Shown here: one piece after another, positions 1-5,551 of the stretch
Numbering within the stretch: position 1 is the first letter of the stretch
Layout of the letters: every line of letters begins with the position of its first letter
Position numbers and translations under genes: made by a program
Assembly: GCA_021776755.1 (NCBI GenBank)
Contig: JAJFFI010000448.1
Coordinates: forward strand, 1 to 7,460
Length of the DNA: 7,460 nucleotides
Source of the DNA: Alphaproteobacteria bacterium
Lineage (GTDB): Bacteria > Pseudomonadota > Alphaproteobacteria > JAJFFI01
Reading direction: 5' to 3'
Notes under the pieces: generated by a model
Told to the model about the DNA's origin: nothing
What the model saw: only the letters and a program-made list of their open reading frames with translations
Database searches by the model: none

Positions 1-357
1 AAACTCGTTTTCGAAAAAGTCCGTGACGCGCTCGAGACCCGGCGCGTGGCGTTGCGTGAACTTGCCGACGCCCATCGCAGCGATGGCGATCCGGTTGAAC
101 TCGACCAGACACGGGTGGGCAGGCTTTCGCGGATGGATGCGATGCAGGGGCAGGCGATGGCGCGGGCGACCGGCGCCCGCCGTGAGATCGAGCTCAAGCG
201 GATCGAGACCGCGCTCGCCCGGATCGACAGCGGCGACTACGGATATTGCGTCAGTTGCGACGAAGAAATTGCCCTGAAGCGAATCGAGCTGGATCCGTCA
301 TCACTGACCTGCGTTGCGTGCGCTGGAGGGCCTGACTCTGCACTGGACGGCGGTTAG
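1..357 (+). CDS. Short TraR/DksA-family zinc-finger regulator (5' partial)
   Basis: Predicted RNA-polymerase secondary-channel regulator of the TraR/DksA family, cytosolic. The reading frame is open from base 1 with no in-frame stop. The codons before the first possible internal start (GTG at 46) read K-L-V-F-E-K-V-R-D-A-L-E-T-R-R, a coiled-coil-like stretch, so the true start is probably just upstream of the window. The C-terminal C4 zinc finger is clear: a CVSC pair (Cys codons at 247 and 256) and a CVAC pair (310 and 319), preceded by the family hallmark DSGDYGYC. The central VELDQTRVGRLSRMDAMQ segment is typical of the short DksA-like paralogues common in proteobacteria. DksA's tip motif DPVD is represented here by DPVE (Asp-Pro-Val-Glu). 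At about 118 residues visible it is shorter than E. coli DksA (151). Its last 107 nt overlap the convergent metallopeptidase gene. Family assignment is firm; whether it acts with ppGpp is unknown. Confidence 0.9.
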   Translation, partial: KLVFEKVRDALETRRVALRELADAHRSDGDPVELDQTRVGRLSRMDAMQGQAMARATGARREIELKRIETALARIDSGDYGYCVSCDEEIALKRIELDPSSLTCVACAGGPDSALDGG

Positions 358-1051
358 CCTGCTCGATGGCGCGGGGCAAGGCGCGCCCGGCCACGGTCGG
401 CTGCGCCGCATAACGACCGCGCTGGCAATTCCGATAGCCCCGGGTCACGGCCTGGATCCGCAATTTGGTCGGCGGATGCGAACGTGAGCCGCGCCGGTTG
501 TAGGGCAGCGCACGGCCGACGGTGAACTGCGCATCCCGCAGCGAAGCGCCGAGGGTCTTGAGCACGCAGCCCGAAAATTCGTCGGCGCCGAGCTCCCGGT
601 CCCACGCATTGCGCGATGTCTGATAAGGCCCGAAGTGATGGCCGACCTCGTGCGCGAGCACGCCGATCGGCGCCCACTTGTTCATCTTCTCGAGGCGTTC
701 CATGAAACCGGGATTGTAGACGATCAGGCCCGGCCGGCGGCCGTGGCCGCGGACCGCGCCGGCATTCTGGACATTCCCCTGGCACACGAAAATCGGCCGC
801 TGGTTGCCGGTCGCGGTGGAGATGCGCCGAACCCAGTCCCGGGAATAGCGCGAGCCGTTCCGCAGTTGGACGTTGTTGCTGTAATGGAGGCGTGAGCATG
901 CGGCCTGTGCCGCGGCCGGCGTCGACAGGACCGGCAGCGCGACCACGGTGCCCAGGAGCGCGAGCAACAGACTCGCGGCCAATCCAGATGCCAGGCCCGT
1001 GAAACGGGAGCTTCTAAATCCGGGTATTTGAACGGGCCGCAGAGTCGGCAT
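251..1051 (-). CDS. Secreted M48-like zinc metallopeptidase
   Basis: Predicted exported zinc-dependent peptidase of 266 residues. A signal peptide is visible: an Arg-containing N-terminus, a hydrophobic core at about residues 20-40, and a likely cleavage after AQA at residue 50. The catalytic signature HEVGHH lies at residues 134-139 (ligands His134 and His138, catalytic Glu135). The downstream ELGADE at 153-158 supplies the third ligand Glu153, as in gluzincins. SHPPTKLRI at 191-199 matches the conserved HP motif near the end of M48 domains. The ATG at 1051 is chosen because an excellent ribosome binding site (GGGAGGA, 1058-1064) sits 6 nt ahead; the frame stays open to 1252 but lacks any such support and would bury the signal peptide. 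The last roughly 35 residues, rich in Arg and Gln, lie antisense to the DksA-like gene. The substrate is not evident. Four cysteines in the mature part (Cys52, 90, 162, 209) would fit a periplasmic, disulfide-containing protein. Confidence 0.87.
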   Translation of the reverse strand: MPTLRPVQIPGFRSSRFTGLASGLAASLLLALLGTVVALPVLSTPAAAQAACSRLHYSNNVQLRNGSRYSRDWVRRISTATGNQRPIFVCQGNVQNAGAVRGHGRRPGLIVYNPGFMERLEKMNKWAPIGVLAHEVGHHFGPYQTSRNAWDRELGADEFSGCVLKTLGASLRDAQFTVGRALPYNRRGSRSHPPTKLRIQAVTRGYRNCQRGRYAAQPTVAGRALPRAIEQANRRPVQSQALQRTQRRSVMTDPARFASGQFLRRN

Positions 1052-1057
1052 TTGTCT

Positions 1058-1064
1058 TCCTCCC
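1058..1064 (-). promoter_or_regulatory. Ribosome binding site of the metallopeptidase
   Basis: Read on the minus strand this is GGGAGGA, 6 nt before the ATG at 1051. It is the strongest Shine-Dalgarno match in the window and decides the start of the metallopeptidase gene over upstream in-frame codons. Confidence 0.8.
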
Positions 1065-1206
1065 TTGGTACAGCGCGGGGATCTTGATCCGTTTCCCCGG
1101 GGCCTCTGCCAGAGCCGCCCCCAGGCCCTGTCTCGCAGTCGGTATTTGATACTTCCCAAATCCGGACATTGTTTGGCCGAAATTGGGCGCTTCCTTCTGA
1201 TTTCCC

Positions 1207-1250
1207 GGCACCCCGGGCGCGGTCGTTCAGTGACCGCGGTCCGCGGTGCC
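1207..1250. other. Stem-loop / inverted repeat in the divergent intergenic region
   Basis: The outer arms GGCACC (1207-1212) and GGTGCC (1245-1250) are perfect complements. The inner arms CGCGGTC (1218-1224) and GACCGCG (1232-1238) form a 7-bp stem with loop GTTCAGT, separated from the outer stem by a small asymmetric internal loop. The right half also contains a 15-bp near-perfect palindrome, ACCGCGGTCCGCGGT (1233-1247). It lies about 140 nt before the cyclophilin start and about 155 nt before the metallopeptidase start. It could be an operator, an mRNA leader structure or simply GC-rich chance pairing; no U-tract typical of a terminator follows directly on either strand. Confidence 0.45.
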
Positions 1251-1374
1251 ATGACTTTTATACGGGAGTAACCGGGCCAAACGTCCCCACCCCCTTTGCC
1301 GGCCCGTTAGAACATGACGCGCCGGTTCAAATAGTGTACCAACCCGGCCGTGTCCGGCCGCCGCCACCAACATC

Positions 1375-1379
1375 AGGAG
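1375..1379 (+). promoter_or_regulatory. Ribosome binding site of the cyclophilin gene
   Basis: AGGAG followed by a 9-nt spacer to the ATG at 1389. It supports that start over the in-frame ATG at 1350, which would add 13 residues ahead of the signal peptide. Confidence 0.7.
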
Positions 1380-1388
1380 CCAGCCCAG

Positions 1389-1955
1389 ATGCGCCGTCTT
1401 TTCCTATTGATCGGGAGCTTTGTCTTTATCGTGTCAGCCAGCATGAACCCCGGGGCCGGGCAGGCCGCAGAAGACCTCGAAAACACCCTCTATCTCGACC
1501 TCGAATACGGGCGGGTGGTGATCCAGCTGCGTCCTGATTTCGCACCGAACCATGTCAAGCGTGTGAAGGAACTTGTGCGCAAAGGATTTTACGACGGCCA
1601 TAAATTCCACCGCGTGATCGCGGGATTCATGGCGCAGACCGGCGACCCGACCGGCACCGGCCGCGGCGGCTCCGGCAAGAATCTCAAGGCCGAGTTTTCC
1701 GACGCCGCGAGCTTCAACCGGGGCACCATCGGTGCGGCCCGGTCGTCGAGCCCGGACAGCGCCGACAGTCAGTGGTTCATCTGCCTCGTCGATTGCTCGC
1801 ACCTGAACGGGCAGTACACGATCTGGGGTCAGGTGATCGAAGGCATGGAGCACGTCGACAAGATCCGCCGGGGCGAGCCGCCCTCGCGCCCGGACAAAAT
1901 CGTCAAGCTGCAGGTCGCGGCAGACGCCCAGAAAATGAAGAAGAAAAAGGAATAG
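1389..1955 (+). CDS. Exported cyclophilin-type peptidyl-prolyl cis-trans isomerase
   Basis: Predicted periplasmic PPIase of 188 residues that isomerises Xaa-Pro bonds in exported proteins. An N-terminal signal peptide (hydrophobic residues 4-17) ends near GQA at 24-26. The cyclophilin core follows: FHRVIAGFMAQTGD at 73-86 carries the equivalents of human CypA Arg55, Phe60, Met61 and Gln63 (Arg75, Phe80, Met81, Gln83). GTGRGGSGKN follows at 89-98, and SQWFIC at 127-132 corresponds to CypA SQFFIC. GQYTIWGQVIEGMEHVDKI at 141-159 is the usual closing strand and helix. Two pocket positions differ from CypA: Trp121 is His138 and His126 is Tyr143; position 121 is variable in bacterial members. The tail is QKMKKKKE. 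The start at 1389 is set by AGGAG 9 nt upstream. It is the first gene of a five-gene + strand run; the next gene begins 42 nt downstream. Confidence 0.93.
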   Translation: MRRLFLLIGSFVFIVSASMNPGAGQAAEDLENTLYLDLEYGRVVIQLRPDFAPNHVKRVKELVRKGFYDGHKFHRVIAGFMAQTGDPTGTGRGGSGKNLKAEFSDAASFNRGTIGAARSSSPDSADSQWFICLVDCSHLNGQYTIWGQVIEGMEHVDKIRRGEPPSRPDKIVKLQVAADAQKMKKKKE

Positions 1956-1997
1956 GGCGCGAGGCACCCCCGGGGCATACGCAATGAGGACAACTGA

Positions 1998-2912
1998 ATG
2001 AACCAGCAACTGGTGTTGCAGACGGTGACGCCGCTGCTGGTGGTCATTTTCCTGTTTGTCGGCCTGCGGCTGCTGATCGGCGCGCTCGGTCACCGGGACC
2101 GTCTGTCGGCGGCGACCTTTGCGGTGCCGGTCGGATTCCTAGTCGGGTATTTTCTCATTCTCGGCGGCCCGCAATTCCCGCCGATCGCCGCGCAGCAGAA
2201 GATTTTCTGGGTTGCGCTTGCCGGTGCGCTGATCGGCCTTGGCCTCGATATTGCCGGAAGCCGGGTGCCGCGGTGGGTCACGATCCTGACGTGCTTCCTG
2301 TGGCCGGCCGCAATCGTGGCCTGGCTGGGCCTCGAAGCGGTGCAGAACATCGACTATGCCGAGGCCGAGCGGAACCTGATGCTGTATGCGCCGCTGGCCG
2401 GTGTCGTCGGTACCTGGCTCGCGGGTGTTATCGGACTGTTGCAGCTTCGACGCACCCGGCCCGAAACCCAGCGCGATCTTGCGACCCCAATCATGCTGGT
2501 GATCGCGGCCGCCGGGGCAGGTGCGCTTGCGCTTTCGTTCGACACCGGCTCGACCGCGCAGCTGTCCTTCGCGCTCGCAGCGGCCACCGGCGGATTTCTG
2601 CTCGTCAACTACGGCACGCTGCTCTGGAAGCCCGAGCTGATCGCTCCGGCGGGCTGGACCATGGTCCTCGGCGCCGGCGGCGCGCTGATCGCGGTCGTGC
2701 TGTCGCTCGGGCTGACCACGAAGACCAGCTTCTGGGCGCTCGCCTTCCTGCTGCCGATATTCTTCGCCGACATGTTCTGGGCCGGACGGCCCAAGCGCAA
2801 TCACATCGTCGCGCGCATCCTGCGGCCGATCCTGTTGTTTGCAACCGCCCTTATTCCGGCGATGGTGCTGATCTATGTCGTCATCATCATCCGCCAACTG
2901 ACCGGAGAATGA
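1998..2912 (+). CDS. Polytopic inner-membrane protein of unknown function
   Basis: I do not recognise this 304-residue protein. Hydrophobicity by eye suggests about ten membrane-spanning segments, near residues 10-30, 36-56, 68-86, 92-110, 129-149, 161-181, 187-209, 218-240, 244-262 and 275-298. Short Arg-rich loops (RRTRPETQR at 151-159, AGRPKRNH at 262-269) probably face the cytoplasm. There is no signal peptide, no ATP-binding motif and no obvious heme-ligand His array, so it does not look like the cytochrome b561 proteins sometimes found beside YceI. Ribosome binding site GAGGA (1986-1990) lies 7 nt before the ATG. The stop overlaps an ATG at 2909, 6 nt before the preferred YceI start, so expression of the two is almost certainly coupled. 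A transporter-like or envelope role is possible but not shown. Confidence 0.88.
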   Translation: MNQQLVLQTVTPLLVVIFLFVGLRLLIGALGHRDRLSAATFAVPVGFLVGYFLILGGPQFPPIAAQQKIFWVALAGALIGLGLDIAGSRVPRWVTILTCFLWPAAIVAWLGLEAVQNIDYAEAERNLMLYAPLAGVVGTWLAGVIGLLQLRRTRPETQRDLATPIMLVIAAAGAGALALSFDTGSTAQLSFALAAATGGFLLVNYGTLLWKPELIAPAGWTMVLGAGGALIAVVLSLGLTTKTSFWALAFLLPIFFADMFWAGRPKRNHIVARILRPILLFATALIPAMVLIYVVIIIRQLTGE

Positions 2913-2914
2913 CC

Positions 2915-3508
2915 ATGCGCCGACTGGCCGCAATTCTGGTGCCGCTTGCCTTCGTGCTGCTGGCGACCCTGCCGGCCCGCGCCGAGACTTTCGTTCTCGA
3001 CAAGAATCACACCAGCGTCGTGTTCCTGATCGACCACCTGGGCTTTGCCCGCGTGATTGGACGGTTCAACGATTTCGAGGGCGAATTCACCCTCGACGAG
3101 GGAAAAGTCGAGAAGAGCAAGCTGCGCGTCGTCATCCGGACCAAGAGCGTCGATACCGGATTTCAGAAACGCGACGATCATCTGCGGAGTCCGGATTTTT
3201 TCAGCGTCCGGGAGTTTCCCGAGATGGTGTTCGAGAGCACGCGCATCCGGAAGACTGACGACCGCACGGGCGAGATAGACGGCAAGCTCACGATGCTGGG
3301 GCGCACAAAGCAAGTGACGCTCCGGGTCCGCTTCAACCGCAAGGATGCGCATCCGTTGCCCCAGTACCGCGGCGTGATGGCGGCCGGGTTCTCGGCGCGC
3401 GGCAGCATCCGCCGGAGCGACTTCGGCATGACGTACGGCCAATCCTTTCTCGGCGACGAGGTTGAGATCTGGATCGAGGCCGAAGGTCTGGCAAAAGGCG
3501 CGGAATAA
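2915..3508 (+). CDS. YceI-family periplasmic lipocalin-fold protein
   Basis: Predicted exported protein of 197 residues. The family folds as a lipocalin-like beta barrel that binds polyisoprenoid or amphiphilic lipids; the physiological role is poorly defined. The signal peptide covers residues 1-23, with cleavage after ARA. Family motifs are in order: DKNHTSVVFLIDHLGF at 29-44 followed by GRFNDFEGEF at 49-58, KRDDHLRSPDFF at 85-96 with EFPEMVFES at 100-108, and LTMLGRTKQVTL at 125-136. Two in-frame ATGs are possible, 2909 (inside the ATGA overlap with the membrane gene stop) and 2915. GGAGA at 2904-2908 is too close to 2909 but has a 6-nt spacer to 2915, so 2915 is preferred; the alternative adds only Met-Thr. 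The length is typical for the family. The cupin gene starts 10 nt downstream. Confidence 0.93.
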   Translation: MRRLAAILVPLAFVLLATLPARAETFVLDKNHTSVVFLIDHLGFARVIGRFNDFEGEFTLDEGKVEKSKLRVVIRTKSVDTGFQKRDDHLRSPDFFSVREFPEMVFESTRIRKTDDRTGEIDGKLTMLGRTKQVTLRVRFNRKDAHPLPQYRGVMAAGFSARGSIRRSDFGMTYGQSFLGDEVEIWIEAEGLAKGAE

Positions 3509-3518
3509 GGTCAGCGGC

Positions 3519-3872
3519 ATGGGCGAGCCGATCAAATATCCCTGGCAGGAAGAATACGAGATCGAGGAAACGGTCGTCGTCGCCGAGACCGACGATCTCC
3601 GCGTGTTGCGCATCACGCTGGGGCCGGACCAGTCGATCCCCTGGCATTTCCACACCACGGTGACCGACACGTTCACCTGCATCGAGGGCGTTCTGCAGGT
3701 CGACACCCGCGCGCCGCGCGCGACCTACCGGATGGAGGTCGGCGAGGGCTGCGAGGTGCCGCCCAAGACCGCCCATGTGGTGACCAATGCGGGCGAGGGA
3801 CGTTGCCGGTTCGTCATTGTTCAGGGCATCGGCCCCTACGACTACATCCCGGTCGGCGCCGGCGCCGCTTGA
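3519..3872 (+). CDS. Small single-domain cupin protein
   Basis: A 117-residue cytosolic cupin with no signal peptide. Cupin motif 1 is PWHFHTTVTDTFTCIEG at 41-57: His43 and His45 are metal ligands, and the usual acidic ligand position is Asp50 instead of Glu. Motif 2 is VPPKTAHVVTN at 80-90, with His86 as the third His ligand. A bound divalent metal is therefore likely, but the reaction cannot be told from sequence; small cupins include isomerases, dioxygenases and pure binding proteins. The ATG at 3519 is chosen over an in-frame ATG at 3462 because the upstream option lies within the YceI gene, while TAAGG (3506-3510) gives an 8-nt spacer to 3519. The stop TGA overlaps the TTG start of the Nudix gene, which suggests related or co-dosed function. 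Confidence 0.88.
   Translation: MGEPIKYPWQEEYEIEETVVVAETDDLRVLRITLGPDQSIPWHFHTTVTDTFTCIEGVLQVDTRAPRATYRMEVGEGCEVPPKTAHVVTNAGEGRCRFVIVQGIGPYDYIPVGAGAA
3869..3872 (+). promoter_or_regulatory. TTGA stop-start overlap coupling cupin and Nudix translation
   Basis: The cupin stop TGA (3870-3872) and a TTG in the Nudix frame (3869-3871) share bases. The Nudix frame has no ATG between 3803 and well into the domain, and the preceding bases are GC-rich without a GGAG-type site. Reinitiation by ribosomes finishing the cupin gene is the simplest reading. Confidence 0.6.
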
Positions 3873-4744
3873 GTTTTCTCGACCGGATCGCCGAGTGCAA
3901 TGCGCACGACCTCGCGGGCTTCCGTCCGTTCGACGTGGCGGGCCAGACCGTCGGGCATGTGCGGCATGATTTTGCGGCGCGGCTCGCCGAATTTACCGAT
4001 ATTTTCGAGGTGTCCGGGGCGCGGGTACAGATGACGCCCGCGCTCGACAGTTTCGACGCGCGGACCGCGGCCCTCGAGCCTGTCCTCAGAACGCTGGCCG
4101 ATGAGGGTCTCCTGCCGGGCTGGCGCGATGAGGCCTATCCCGTCGCGGCCCGCTTCACCGACCCGCCGCTGCTTCAGATCGAGCGCGCGGCGGTGCCCGC
4201 CTTCGGCGTGCGGGCCTATGGCGTCCACATGAACGGGTACATCCGAAAACCGGACGGCCTGCACATGTGGATCGGCCGGCGGGCGAAGGACAAGCCGACC
4301 TATCCCGGCATGCTCGACAACATGGTGGCCGGCGGGCAGCCCATCGGCATGGGGCTCCGCGAGAACCTCATCAAGGAATGCGCCGAGGAAGCGAATATCC
4401 CGGCAGAGCTTGCCGCGCGCGCCGTGCCGGTCGGTGCGATCACCTATGTGCACGAGGCGCCAGAGGGACTGAAGCCCGATGTCCAGTTCTGTTTCGATCT
4501 CGAAATCTCGGAAGACTTCACGCCCGAAAACACTGACGGCGAAATCGAGGCGTTCATGCTGTGGCCGATCGGGCAGGTCGCCGAGGCGGTGCGCGAGACG
4601 GGGGAATTCAAGTTCAACTGCAATCTGGTGATCATCGATTTCCTCGTGCGCCACGGCAAAATTCCGCCAGACCATCCTGACTATCTGGAAATCGTGTCAG
4701 GCCTCCACCGGCACGCCGGTCATGGCGGCGACTTCGGCAGGTGA
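3869..4744 (+). CDS. Nudix hydrolase with DUF4743 N-terminal domain
   Basis: A 291-residue protein of the DUF4743-Nudix group. The N-terminal domain (about 1-120) includes FDVAGQTVGHVRHDFA (21-36) and the LADEGLLPGWRDEAYPV stretch (75-91). The Nudix fold follows, with MNGYI and HMWIGRRAKDKPTYPGMLDN (132-151), then a Nudix box at 155-177 running from GGQPIGMG to KECAEEANI. The box keeps the metal-binding E-x2-EE but has Met, Lys and Asn where the general consensus has Glu, Arg and Gly, as this subgroup commonly deviates. Eukaryotic relatives (yeast Tnr3 C-terminal part, plant Nudix proteins) hydrolyse damaged thiamine diphosphates; a similar clean-up role is inference. The start is taken as TTG 3869, whose last two bases lie in the cupin TGA, giving N-terminus MSFLDRIAECNAHDL; no good Shine-Dalgarno precedes it, so coupling is likely. 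ATG 3803 inside the cupin gene is the alternative. The 3' end overlaps gluQ by 48 nt. Confidence 0.88.
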   Translation: MSFLDRIAECNAHDLAGFRPFDVAGQTVGHVRHDFAARLAEFTDIFEVSGARVQMTPALDSFDARTAALEPVLRTLADEGLLPGWRDEAYPVAARFTDPPLLQIERAAVPAFGVRAYGVHMNGYIRKPDGLHMWIGRRAKDKPTYPGMLDNMVAGGQPIGMGLRENLIKECAEEANIPAELAARAVPVGAITYVHEAPEGLKPDVQFCFDLEISEDFTPENTDGEIEAFMLWPIGQVAEAVRETGEFKFNCNLVIIDFLVRHGKIPPDHPDYLEIVSGLHRHAGHGGDFGR

Positions 4745-5551
4745 GTTTCCGGCCTCCCGCAACGACCGCAGCGTGAGTGCGTGGTCGCGTTTGGCGTAGC
4801 GTTTGCCGTCCGGTCCGGCCAGCAGCGGGTGATGGTGGTAGACCGGCGCGGGCAGACCGAGCAGCGCCTGCAGCAGGCGGTGGACCGGCGTTGCAGCCTT
4901 AAGGTCCTGCCCCCGGACGACATGGGTGATGTCTTGCCGCGCATCGTCGACGGTGACCGAAAGGTGATAGCAGGTAGGTATGTCTTTACGGGCCAGAACC
5001 ACATCGCCGAGAAGCTCCGGCCGCGCCGGAAGGGCACCTTCGCCCAGCTCACACCAGGTGAGCGGGCCGGTTTGCCGCAAAGCCGCGGCCACGTCGAGGC
5101 GAAGTGCGAACGCCACCCCCACCGCCTTGCGGGTGTCGCGTTCGTCTGGTGACAGGCCGCGGCAAGTGCCGGGATAGACCGGCCCATCGGCCCCGTTCCA
5201 CAAATGCGGCGCGCCACTGATGGCCGCGACCTCGGCCCGGATCTCTCGTCGCGAACAAAAGCAGGGATACAGCAACTCCATGTCCTGAAGCCGGCCGAGG
5301 GCGGCTTCGTACTCCGCCATGTGTTCGGACTGGACCCGCACCGGACGCTCCCAGTCGAGCCCGAGCCAGGCAAGGTCTTCGAAGATTGCGTCGGTAAACT
5401 CCGGCCGGCAGCGGGCCCGATCGATGTCCTCGATCCGCAGCAGCCAGCGCCAGCCATGCGCCCGCGCCATCTGCCAGCCGGTCAGTGCCGAATAGGCATG
5501 GCCGAGATGCAGATAGCCGGTCGGGGAAGGCGCAAATCGGGTTGCGGGCAT
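4697..5551 (-). CDS. gluQ: Glutamyl-Q tRNA(Asp) synthetase
   Basis: A truncated glutamyl-tRNA synthetase paralogue that activates glutamate without tRNA and attaches it to the queuosine in the anticodon of tRNA(Asp). At 284 residues it has the usual family length and lacks the anticodon-binding half of GluRS. Visible motifs: RFAPSPTGYLHLGH at 5-18 with the HIGH-type HLGH (15-18); LLRIEDIDRAR at 37-47; zinc ligands Cys97, Cys99, Tyr126 and Cys130 in the C-x-C ... Y-x3-C pattern of E. coli YadB/GluQRS; HVVRGQDL at 210-217; and KRYAKR at 250-255 replacing the KMSKS loop. The ATG at 5551 places RFAPSPTG at residues 5-12, as expected; the upstream bases show no strong ribosome binding site. It is divergent from the DNA glycosylase (89 nt apart) and overlaps the convergent Nudix gene by 48 nt. 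Unlike in E. coli, it is not next to dksA. Confidence 0.96.
   Translation of the reverse strand: MPATRFAPSPTGYLHLGHAYSALTGWQMARAHGWRWLLRIEDIDRARCRPEFTDAIFEDLAWLGLDWERPVRVQSEHMAEYEAALGRLQDMELLYPCFCSRREIRAEVAAISGAPHLWNGADGPVYPGTCRGLSPDERDTRKAVGVAFALRLDVAAALRQTGPLTWCELGEGALPARPELLGDVVLARKDIPTCYHLSVTVDDARQDITHVVRGQDLKAATPVHRLLQALLGLPAPVYHHHPLLAGPDGKRYAKRDHALTLRSLREAGNSPAEVAAMTGVPVEA

Larger units (their letters stand above)
1052..1388. promoter_or_regulatory. Divergent intergenic control region
   Basis: 337 nt separate the divergent starts of the metallopeptidase (-) and the cyclophilin (+), so promoters for both should lie here. Contents I can see: the metallopeptidase ribosome binding site (1058-1064); an AT-richer patch at about 1141-1205 against a GC-rich background, with an inverted repeat CCAAA/TTTGG (1156-1160 and 1172-1176); a 44-nt stem-loop (1207-1250); a TTTTATAC stretch (1256-1263) resembling a -10 element but with no convincing -35 partner; and the cyclophilin ribosome binding site (1375-1379). 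Small open frames crossing this stretch have no start-site support or recognisable protein and are not called. No promoter can be placed with confidence by eye. Confidence 0.5.

Noticed and set aside
1052..1252. N-terminal extension of the metallopeptidase frame to an ATG at 1252
   Set aside because: It would bury a clear signal peptide 67 residues in, and the ATG at 1051 has a strong GGGAGGA site 6 nt upstream.
1169..1537. Open frame of 122 codons across the intergenic region into the cyclophilin gene
   Set aside because: It overlaps the cyclophilin gene in another frame, has no ribosome binding site, and gives a Pro/Arg-rich sequence typical of GC-rich shadow frames.
1984..2001. Tiny frame ATG AGG ACA ACT GAA TGA overlapping the membrane-protein start
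   Set aside because: Five codons overlapping the ribosome binding site; its ATGA-type overlap is suggestive of a leader peptide but nothing else supports it.
1434..2093. Minus-strand frame of 219 codons opposite the cyclophilin and membrane genes
   Set aside because: The His/Arg/Asp-rich composition is that expected from the antisense of GC-rich coding DNA; no domain is visible.
2880..2892. Short CATCATCAT repeat near the end of the membrane gene
   Set aside because: It simply encodes consecutive Ile residues in a membrane segment and is too short to be a phase-variation tract.
2273..2914. Long upstream extension of the YceI frame
   Set aside because: It lies inside the membrane protein gene in another frame and is Arg-rich; the signal peptide starts at 2915.
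3842..4675. Minus-strand frame of 277 codons opposite the Nudix gene
   Set aside because: It is an antisense shadow of a gene with a recognised Nudix fold and has no motif of its own.
1..5551. dksA-gluQ operon as in E. coli
   Set aside because: Both families are present, but the genes are about 4.3 kb apart, on opposite strands, and the DksA-like protein is a short paralogue.
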